From positions 6,448,001 to 6,512,000 of the forward strand of contig CM057136.1 of the NCBI GenBank assembly GCA_029964075.1: a stretch of DNA of 64,000 bases, read 5' to 3'. A program made the translations under genes and the position numbers. The notes under the pieces are model-generated. The model was not told where the DNA came from. It did no database searches and saw only the letters and a program-made list of their open reading frames with translations. Shown here one piece after another: positions 49,791 to 60,500 of the stretch. The DNA comes from Patiria pectinifera. Lineage: Eukaryota; Echinodermata; Asteroidea; Valvatida; Asterinidae. The stretch's first letter is position 1, and each line of letters begins with the position of its first letter.

Positions 49791-51535
49791 TGGTCTCGGC
49801 TTCGACTCGTCCATGCGGCATAGCCCCAATATTCCAAAGGATTGTGCAATTTGTGGTACAAGCATGAAATTTCGCATGTTGGTTCTTCATGCCATGACAA
49901 AAATGTTCAGATATAGAGGCATTTCATATTTAACCTCTGGTGACCTTTTAGAGGTCACTGAACTTTGCACACTCTATTTATAACTTTTGTTCTTCAATAC
50001 TTAACTTTCCTATGACCCGAGTCTGCGTCATAGGTGTTCATGCAATAAAAATAATGATCAGATGTGGGAACAATTCATATCTGACCTCTGGTGCCCTTTT
50101 AGAGGTCAATGACCCTTGTAAACCTGTTTGTAGCTATTTGTAAGATTTATGCTTTAAACCGCATCTTTTTTCACGATTCATGTCTAAATGAAAGGTGTTC
50201 ACGACCTTTGTAAAACAATGCCTACCCTACCTATTGCTATCAATAAGATTTACACAATTGCAAATGCCACTTTTTGTCTGGACCCAAGTCTAAAACTTAA
50301 CTCTTTGTGCCATGAAAAGAATATTCAGATGAAAGGACATCATATATTTTGACGTATTTTTTTTATCTGATTTGCCGTTATTTATTATATGTATTCGTCA
50401 AAACGGCATTTTGTCGTGACCCAAGCCTCAACAGTGACGAAGAACGGTATTGCACCTATGTTACGAATACAGACCCCACAATTAATTTTCAGGTGATCTC
50501 TGACCTCGTTTCTCCTTGTTTTATTGGCATACACACTATGATGAGATTGGAATAGAGATATGTGGGTCTGTTTTGTTAAAGAAAATGTACATATGTCAAG
50601 CAATTGTTCACTCTTGTGTACTTATTACACGTTATATACCACGTTTGTAACCTCTTTACCTAGCCCAATGGACACTGTTAGAGAGTGATGCTTGTCCCAT
50701 ATGTGTCTCTTATACTCTGTTGCGCCTGCATCTGCCCTTTTAAAAGGGAAAATCGAGATCAGAGGTCATGCCAAAAAAACCCAATCTTTGGGGTCTGACT
50801 TCTTGACATGTTGTGGAATAATTAATGCACTCTTTTTGCACTAAATAGACTGCAGTCATAAAAAGTGGCAATTGGAAGATTAAACATGATAAATAACGTC
50901 AATCAGAGTATACAAAGTTCATTGCCTCGCAAAGGACATATCACAGGTCATATATGACATGTCTACATATCTGAAAATTCATATCAATGCAAGAATACCC
51001 CAAGTTTAGATATGGGTAATAAACAAGTCTTGTTTGAATAGTTAATCCTCTTATTATATATAAGTAGGATACGCGAAGTTCATTGACCCCTTGAAGGCCA
51101 TCAAAGGTCAGAAATGAAATTCCCTATATTTGAAATTATTTTCATAGCATGAGCCAATTATCATTATGACTCGGGTCTTGAAAAATTGGTGTATAAATAG
51201 ACTATACGGCAGTTAATACAAAGGTCATTGACCTCTAGATGGCCATCAGAGGTCAGCCATTGTTAAATTTTCCTGCATTTGGTCTATATTAACATTGTAT
51301 GAAGACTATACATAGACTAAGGTCTTAGGAAAGAGATGTTTTTAAGAATAATATATTTTCCATAGGAGTATTCAAAGGTCATGACCCCTTTAAGGTCACT
51401 AGGGCTCCGATGTGAAATGCCTACATATCGGATTTTTTTTGGTCATGGTTTGAAGACCTCACATGCCAAGTTTCATGCTTTTGTCAGAAAATGCACAATT
51501 CTGTCCCTATGCCGCACCACTATTATAACAAGATC
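49790..51535. repeat. Fold-back array of degenerate 150-bp units upstream of ALOX
   Basis: The left half has units with tgacctctggtgacctttta and agaggtca; the right half has the inverse (ggtcattgacctctagatgg and catcagaggtcag). The period is about 150 bp. The ends (aagcatgaaatttcgcatg and tgccaagtttcatgctttt) are also inverted partners. The array ends about 15 bp before the acceptor of the ALOX start exon. Confidence 0.75.
51222..51234. promoter_or_regulatory. Perfect IR-1 nuclear-receptor-like site AGGTCATTGACCT
   Basis: Two AGGTCA half-sites inverted with a 1-bp spacer, the consensus for RXR heterodimers such as FXR/RXR. Related sites are AGGTCAATGACCC (50103-50115), AGGTCATGACCC (51376-51387) and an imperfect one at 49952-49964. 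All belong to the repeat array, so function is unproven. Confidence 0.4.
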
Positions 51536-51549
51536 ACTTGTTATTGCAG

Positions 51550-51577
51550 TACTGTGAGTGGATGCCTGCAGAGAGTC
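51550..51577 (+). promoter_or_regulatory. ALOX 5' leader with overlapping short uORF
   Basis: A ttattgcag acceptor at 51549 suggests that the first coding exon begins as a spliced leader exon at 51550. An ATG at 51562 opens a 7-codon frame (MPAESHG) that stops at 51583-51585, overlapping the main ATG at 51578 in another frame. The main frame is also open upstream to 51551, so a coding exon further 5' cannot be excluded. Confidence 0.5.
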
Positions 51578-54500
51578 ATGGGTAATGGCTGCGTTCGAGT
51601 CAGTCCCGATGGATATACTATTCACATCAAGACGGGAGACCACAAGGTACGTCTTTAAAATCCGTCAGCGTCTGCTTTCCCGTTTCTCAAATGACCGTCT
51701 GTGATGGATAACAACAACCTTTATGCCGAATGAAATCATTCGTTGCTTTACGACATGCCGTTAATCCTCTCCTTAAAAGAAAACCCGACCAGCTGCCTTT
51801 AATTTGGGTATTTCATCAAGACTTAACCAGGTATCTCTCTTATCTTTAGATTTTATCTCCTTAGTATCGCTTGACTTAACAACTTGTTTAATATGCCTGA
51901 ATCATTCTTCAGTGGCCTAAATGCACCTAGAATTTTACAAAATAGTAAAGGCCTCCGCGGATTTATGTTCCCACGAAGTGACAAAAACTGTTCACAAAGC
52001 AATTGGGGAAAATATGCGAAAGAATGAACTTCTTTTTCCATGACCATGGAAGAAGAAGTTCATTTGCAGTCACTCTTCATTTCTATTTCATACCAGTATG
52101 AAATAGCAATAAAGAGTGACTGCAAATAGTGACTAATGAGGTGGCTATTTTACTTATTATTTTCTGTTCTACAAGACACTTCTAGATTGTTTTTAAAATG
52201 ACAAAAATCTTGTTTGAAACTATTGGTCTTTAATCATCACTGTCTTTAGCGTTTTCTTCGTCTTCATCTTGTTGGAACAGACCGTCAAAAGTGTTACGGT
52301 GTTTAGGAATTGCTCTGTTCAGGCTGTATTCACTTCCCTGCCCATTTTCAATTTGTCTTCGACATCTTTCACAATTGTTTGATGAGTGCCATTTTCTTTC
52401 AGATGAAGGTAACGTGACAAAAAATCCTTGTATTTGATGAAAGAGATTCGCAATGCCCAAAGGGTCGTCTTCATGTTGGCATTTTCCTTGGCCTGATCTT
52501 TACTCATATCCCCATTAATGTACTTTTCATATTTTCCACTCCACATCTCATCAATGGCTTTTAGGGACTCTTTCAACCAGTCTTGATATGCAGTGTTGTC
52601 TTTCAAATCAGAACAAAACTCATCTTTATCAGATAATTTGTCATCGCCCACTTCCATTAAGTATTCTGAATCATTTTCCTCACGATCTTTGTTTTCATCA
52701 TACAAATAGATTCAGTTTCATAAATTTCCACATTAGGATCTTCAAATCTACGGCTTTTTTAATATCAAGTTCAGAATTTTCCACCTCAACTTAATCTGTT
52801 TTAGATTCCTCTACAGCATGCACATTTTTGTGCATGCCTCCGTGGGTTATATCTCCGTCCTAAGCTTTTGTCACACATGTGACAAACATAGGAATTGACA
52901 CCAGAAATAACATTCATTTTGAAGCTTTGAAGGTTAAGCTTCCAATGGTGAGAGATGGAAAAAATCGTGAGATGTTACTACTCATGAGTCACTGCACATC
53001 TGCTCATTTTCACTGCTAATGTATCCATGAGTCTCTGCTCATCTGCTTATTTGCTCATTTTCACTGCTTATTTACTCATGAGTCACTGCTCATTCGGTCA
53101 TTTTCACTAATTTGCTCCTTTTCACTACTCATTAACTCATGAGTCATGGCTCAACTGCTCATTTTCACTGCTCATTTACTCATGAGTCACTGCGCATCTG
53201 CTCACTTTCAGTGCTCATTTACTCAGGAGTCACTGCTCATTTGCTCATCTGATCAGTGACTCTTGATGTAGTGTTTTGTCTAAAATGTCTAAAAGTACTT
53301 TCAGGAAAAATGTATATATATTTTGTATTTAACTATATATATATATTGTATGTCATGCCTTTGCATCCCTTTCAGGGCTCAGGAACGGATTCCACGGTCA
53401 ACATGAGCATGTATAACTCATCCGGGTCATCACCTGAAGTCAAGATCAACTGTAACTGGAAGGATGACTTCGAGAAGGGAAGTATAGACACATTTCACCT
53501 GAAGAGCGCGGGCATCACTGAAGCGGTAGAAGGCATCGAGATCAGGCTGTCCGAAGGAGTCTTTTGTCAGAATTGGTGAGTGCTACAAGCAGACAAATTA
53601 GTACAATTGGTACAATATATACAATATATAAATAAAAAAAACAGAAGCTCCCCAAATGTTTGCACATTTACTCATAACCGTGCGTTATCTCTGCATCCAT
53701 TACAATTACATTTGCGTGAGAAGGAATCTGAGTGCTTCTTCAGTTGTAAAATGTAAGTAACACTGAAGCACATTCGATTTGCTTGAATCTATAAAACAAC
53801 AAACAGGTTTGTGGAAACCATCGACATCAAGTTCCAAGACTCACTGGCTGACAGGAGTAGTGTCTTCCCCCTCCATCGATGGATCAAAGAAGGAGAGACT
53901 TTCTGCGCCGTCAGGAATGATTCCACCTTACCCCAACAAGAGACCAATCGGAAGCAGAGACTTGATGAACTAGCTAGGAAGAAGGAGACTTATCAGCTGG
54001 AGAGGAAGAGCAACGGTGACTTGGCAATCGCTCAGGTATACAGCGACTCCCTATTGTCCCTTCTTGGGCGAATGAGGTCGCAGCTGCAACGCAGTTTGAT
54101 GGATACAAACAGTAAAATATCACTTTTATGGAAGCAAGCTACTTCTATTTTATAATTAACAATGATTATCATGTGATGTTGAATATTTGCAACGTTAAAA
54201 CTTAAATCAATAACATTGCCTTAAGAATGTTTATGGCTCCAAAGTGGCATCGTTTTAGAACCCCATGTCCGCATTTGCTCAAACATAATTATGGTGGCCT
54301 ACTTTCCCCGGTGAACATGGGCGTCGCGAGGGTGGGGGGGGGGGAGTACAAGGGGAGCTTCCCCCTAAAAGGAAAAGTGGGAACAAATAAAATGAAAGAC
54401 GAGGGGAAAATTCATATTGCTGTTAATGTAATGCAATGCACATTTAACAACATGGCTATCCGCCAGTAGCAGTGGGCAAATGTCCCCACCCATTCTCGAA

Positions 54501-57500
54501 AATATGATAAAATGTGAATATGCTAGAGACGGTACAAGAATTTTGGGAAATAATGTGCTTTGCCCCCTACACCCTCTAGAAAAAAAAATTCCTAGACGAC
54601 TAGCTTGACAAATGCCAAGGGGTTACATTAGTTGTATTCAAACATTTCGAAAGAGGAAACAGTTTAAGTCAAACGAAAGCGTGTCTCTACTCTAGCATTG
54701 CCTGAAGGAGCTCATTATGAATAACGGAAGGAATACAACCGGCATGAACTGAGCATGAACTGAGCATACAATCAGACACAAAACGCTGAAATAAAACGAA
54801 AAAAACGAAGAAAATGTCCGGAACAAAAGCAAATGGGAAAGCAAACCTTATAAAATGGAAAATTAAGGAATATCACAGTTAGGTCAAGCTCTTCAGCTAC
54901 TTTCTCCATTAAAATTTAAAGTAGCAAATTACTGGGGAAAAGGTGGAATTTTTCTTTGAAAACTTCGTAGAAGGATATACACTTGCAACAAATATCTGAT
55001 TTCATTTCTCGAAAGGTACATCGAATATATAGTTAAGGGCCCTTTTTATAACGCAAGGTTTCCTTGTATTGACATAAAAGTCAATCAGCAAGAATCAAAC
55101 AAAATGGAGGTGTTTTTTTAACTTGAAGTATTTGTAATGTTTTTTTTCCCCCCAAAATGCTCAGGTTGCAAAGTTGCCGGACGACCAGGAATTTTCGAAC
55201 AAATATTTCGTAAGTCACAATAGGTTTGTTTTTGAATAGAAGTAAAACGCGCGAGTAAAAAAGTGAATACCACAACATAAACAATTTCGTTATAGTTATG
55301 TTATGATTATTTATGTGTAATTATGTGTAATGTTAAGTCTAATTCTTAAAGGGAAAATACAACATTTGCAAACATCAAAAAATAAAACTACCAAATCATT
55401 TTGAAATACCTTGCTGGACTGTTAGTGAATGACAGTGTAAAGCATCCTGTAAAATCATGGCACCTGGTATACTGTCATTTTCAAGAAAAGTGGTATTTTT
55501 GTATCAATTTCCAACGCTGGTCGGCCGACCAGCGTTGGAAAAAACTGGCTTTTTTAAACACTGGCCCCAATTGACCATCGCACTTGTTTGCAATCGATTA
55601 CACACCTATGAACGGGTACAAGCCAGCTAGACTGGTTCCCTGACCTTACAATTCCCCAATGTATGTAAACTGCTCTGTTTCTTCTTATATGGAGTCAGGG
55701 AACCAGACTACAGGAAAATGATTGTTTTTCTTGGTTTTTATAGCATTTTCGAACCCAAAACCTCAAAAAAGTCAGTGTAACTATATTTGCTATATATTTC
55801 CAACCCCCAATTCCATCCATTTCTGAAAATTACAGCAAAAGCAAACGATGTATATTCCCTTTAACCGCAGTTTGATGTTCTTGCTAAACGAGGCGTTATC
55901 TACAAGATTGACACCATTGCAACTCAGTTAACAACGGATAGGTGGAATTCTTTGGATGACATATTTAACGTGTACAACGACAACTTGCCCATACCATACG
56001 TAAGACCAACAGTTTTTGTTCTTCAAAAAACAAAAAAGGGTCTACATGCTCGCAAGGCTCCATAATTTAAAACAGACGTATTACGAGAATTCAGAACAGA
56101 ATTAGCTGCCTCTTTGTTCTCTCGTCTGGAATTTTCGAAAGTTGTTGTATAACACTAAAGTTTGTTCCGAGTATTGTTTAAAGAGGGGAGTTCCGTTCCT
56201 GTATGGACACATCCGGCGACAGCTTCTTTCTGAGGTGGCGCAAGGCTCGCGCGAGTCGCGTTCAGTAGTACACGCGCACACCAGGCTCGTTCGACCAATA
56301 GGAATACTAAAATGCGCGTGCGCCTTGTCTTAAAGAACGCGTGCAGCATACGCGTGAGCTTCTAATGATGGCCGGCGGAGTTCACTGTACCTTCAGTAGG
56401 TTTTATAATCATGCCACTAAACCTCGAATAAATACAGTATTACACATTTTGAAGGGATATTAGCTACATTACGATTGAATTTTATCGATTGAACCTTATT
56501 GTTATCATGAGTACTTTCCGGTTGTTTGTTTAATTAACAAAATACTTGATGCTTCCAGGGCGTTAAGAACTGGCGGAGTGACGAAGCGTTTGCCAGCCAA
56601 AGGTTGACCGGTTGCAACCCTTGTCAAATTCGCCTCTGTACGGAAATCCCAGCAAAGTAGGCAGAGTTTTTAAGATATTTACGAACCAAACTTGAACTTC
56701 TCTAGATACAATACATAGAGTAAAATGATGCTGAAGTATCATGAACGATACCAGCGTATAGCTTGTAATGCGGCACATAATATAAGCGTTTTGAACGAGA
56801 TAAAGCATTTTTGTCCTAAAGGCGAAGCCTGAGGAGTAAGGGCAATTTAATGGGAGTTTGACACCACAAGTGTGGCGGGTTTTATTGACAAGAATATTAG
56901 GAAACTTCATCATTCCATTGTTTTATACATCAAGCATTGACAAAATTTGCTCTGTGTGCCAGTTTGCTAAATCTACCGCAATGGCATTGCGATGTCTGTG
57001 GTACTATACATGTATAGCATCGTATATACATAAATATAATGGTTTATTCATTCTTGGTGTGTTCTTCACTATTCCTGTTTGGTAGCTTGGCAGTGACGGA
57101 TGAAATGCTACAGCCAATCATTGAAGGTCTCAACATCCAGGAAGCAATCCGAAGCAAGAGATTATTCATCGTGGACTACAGCGTGCTGAAGGACATCAAA
57201 ACTACTGACAACAGAATCGTATGATTTGATGTCTTTTGAACAAAGCATAAAACATGCACTTATGCGCATACAAGGGCGGATCCAGGGGGGGGGGCCAAAG
57301 GGGGCCATGCCCCCCCCCCCCCAAAACGAAACCAAATTTTTTTTTTTTTTTTTTTTTTTGACATCGCAAAGGGGCAGGCAGACCACAGTACACCCTTTTC
57401 CTCAAAAAAAAAAAAACATTGTTTAAAGAATTGCCTCCTCAGATCACACACCAGCATCTAGAATCCAAAAATTTCGGGGGCCAAGGGCAGACCCCAACCC

Positions 57501-60500
57501 CCGTTTTTTTTTTTGACCCACTTTTTGGGGGGACCAAAATTTTTTTTGGCCCCCCCCAAAATTGTGTTCTGGATCCGCCCTTGTGCGCATATCAAATGTC
57601 CCCCCCCCCCACCCTCGCGCTGCACCAGGTCCGATGGCGGAATTTGATAACGTTTTTCATGCCCCAGGGTTGGGATTTTGGTCACTCAAAAACATTGTTG
57701 TCATTGGCGTACTACATGGAGAGGCAATCACTAGTGCGCCCCACTTATGTGTGTCGGAGACGTTCACTTCAATTTCGCCCGAGGGGTGGGGTTTTTGTCA
57801 CTTACAATCCCACGTCTCGGGTGGGGAAGCCTGGGGGTGGGCTTCAATTGATATGCGCATTACTGATTAATTATTAGAAGAATGAAAGAAGGTATACAGA
57901 TACGTTTGTTATGCTGGTTTTTATTTTTATCAAAAACAAAGAAAGTATGCTCATTGTTTAACCCAAATGTTATTATCATCAGGTGTGTGCACCAATTGCC
58001 CTCCTTTTCGTCAACAAAGCCAAAACTCTGATGCCTGTTGCCATCCAACTCTACCAAGTTCCTTCAGAAGAAAACCCGGTAAGTTTTAGTTCAGACTCAA
58101 ACCTATCATTCATTGCCTGTATTTGTAACAAATTCTCAGTTTGCATTTTTTATTAAAAAAAACACCGTGCTTTTTCTCTTTTTGACGTTTTCAACGGTCA
58201 GAAATGTTTTATTTTGGGTTGCTTTTGCGCCACTAATGCATAAAAGGGACGCGAGAAGTGTTGTCGGGCCGCAAATAATTCCAAATTAATGTAGAGTAAA
58301 GATTCCATAAGGAAACGTGAGTGATTTTTGGCTACGTCTCATTTAAAAGAGAATAACTTTTGTAAGATAAAAAATATTCATTTTAAAAGAACATCGACAT
58401 TTTGGGGCAAAATTTAAAAATAGAACAGTGGGAGTAACTTTAAATTGCATTCATTGCTAACTACGAGGAGATTTTCCCTTTTAAAAACCTGGGCTTTTAA
58501 ACCATACCAGGATTACGATGTTTATCTTTCACTGAGTCCAGTGTATCATTATCTGGTTAATCTCTTAAGGCAATTATAGTTTTTACCACAGGAGGCCAGT
58601 CAAAATGGTACTGTTAGTTATTTCCTGCTGGATTTACCTTTAGGAAGTCCCATACATGTAACAGGCACAGTTCGACAAATAATGATTTCCGTTGTTTGCG
58701 CATAAATTTCATTTATCAAAAAAGAAAAGAAAACGTAGTTTCATTACTGGACAAAAAACGAATAATACGTTGGATATTTAATTCGTGAAAAATCAAAGTT
58801 GGTTAAGACCACTGAGGATCAATTCAGGCATGCCGGCCAGTCGTTCAGTCAAGCGGTACTAATCAGTCCTTGCTGGTTATAGGCATTTATCTGGTGCTAA
58901 AACTGCCCTAAGGAGATAAACTCTGGAGATAAGAGAGGTCGCTTAGCCTGGTACGAAAACCCGAATATAATGGGTCAGGTTGGGTTTTACCTTTAAAGAG
59001 GACAGGAAATTATGAACGTTGTTCAGAAAATTATGTGGGGAATAAGACCTAAGACACATGCTAATTAAACCTTGCAATATAAGTAGAAAGCAAAGAGACT
59101 ATCACTATGCCAATCCGTCTAGCACGCATCTCCATTTGTCAGGTATTTCTGCCAACTGACCCGGAGTACACGTGGATGTTAGCCAAGATGTGGTTCAACA
59201 ACGCTGATGGCGCAGTGCATGAGTCAGTAGCTCATCTTGGCTTCACTCATCTGATCTGTGAGACAATGGCTGTTGCTGCCAATCGCTGCCTCTCCCCGTC
59301 TCATCCTATCTACAAGATTCTGGCACCTCACTTCCTCTATGTCATGGCTATCAACAGGTTTGCCATTATTCTAAAAAACATAACAGCAGAGATATCACAT
59401 ATTTTATGTCACAAATAAGTTGACCCGGAAACATTCACTTAGAAACACATCACTGCGCAAAAGAACAGGACATGGTAGGTCAAAAACAGTCTTCCCTTAG
59501 TGTTTATTGAAAGATCTAAGACGATAAGTCTACAATCCAAAGGATTTCAAAAATGAACACCTTAGTGATCGTGTTCCCTGATGAGTGCCATGATGAGCGA
59601 CTTGATGAGCGATCAAATTGTTTTCACACACGCGCATGTGCGACATTGCCGCGCGATATAGTTGTTGCAACAAACTCAATAAAGTGTAAATATGCCTTGT
59701 AAACTGTTGAATGGGATGGTGCCGGATATGATGCATTCCAAGCCTCACTTCTGAGTTCTTTTTAAGCGTGGCTAAAACGCTAGGGTATGTTCAATCACAT
59801 TTGTTTTATTATTCATCAGAGCACACTAGTATTATTGGTTATTTACCTATATAATATTTCATTACTTTCATTGCTATTCGCAGGTTTCAAAAAAGATTTT
59901 ACCTCGCTTTCAATTCAATATGGCCGACTTGTGAATAAGGCCAATAGTACACGATTCGAATTTGAAACGGTGATGGATATTCCTGTGACCAAAATAGTTC
60001 AAAATGACTATGAACTGCAATGAATCATGCAAACCAAAGTAGTGTGTGCTGAATTTAAATATTTATTAAATAGTTTTTCCTTAGTGGCACTGATCAACCC
60101 CGGCGGTGTTGTGGACGAGATAACCAACGCTGGTAGCCAAGGATTCGTCGAACTCATACAAAGAGTTTTTCCTAAGTGGCGCCTTGACGTTGAGGGAAAT
60201 TTTCCCGAAGATATGCGCAACCGCGGGGTGAAGGACCCGGATGTGTTGCCCGGTTACCACTACAGGGATGACGCCATGTTGCTGCATGGCGCCATCAAGA
60301 GGTACGTGGAGTTTGTGGTCAACAAACGATACGGTAAGTTTATCACTTGTATTCATCTTCCCACATGATGCACCTTTGTACTAATACATTTTTAACTTTG
60401 CATGCATGGACATGATTGGGCCTGGTAGCAAGAAGTGAAAGCGGTCCATTTAAAATTTAACAGGGGTCCAAATATGTCGGGTATCTTTCTCTCAATTTGT

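Noticed and set aside
48026-51577. Allene oxide synthase domain fused upstream of ALOX
   Set aside because: No catalase-like heme motifs or exons are visible, and the PLAT-first start suits a stand-alone lipoxygenase.
51578-51595. N-myristoylation signal from MGNGCV
   Set aside because: Ser/Thr at position 6 is lacking (Val instead), and the true N-terminus is not confirmed.
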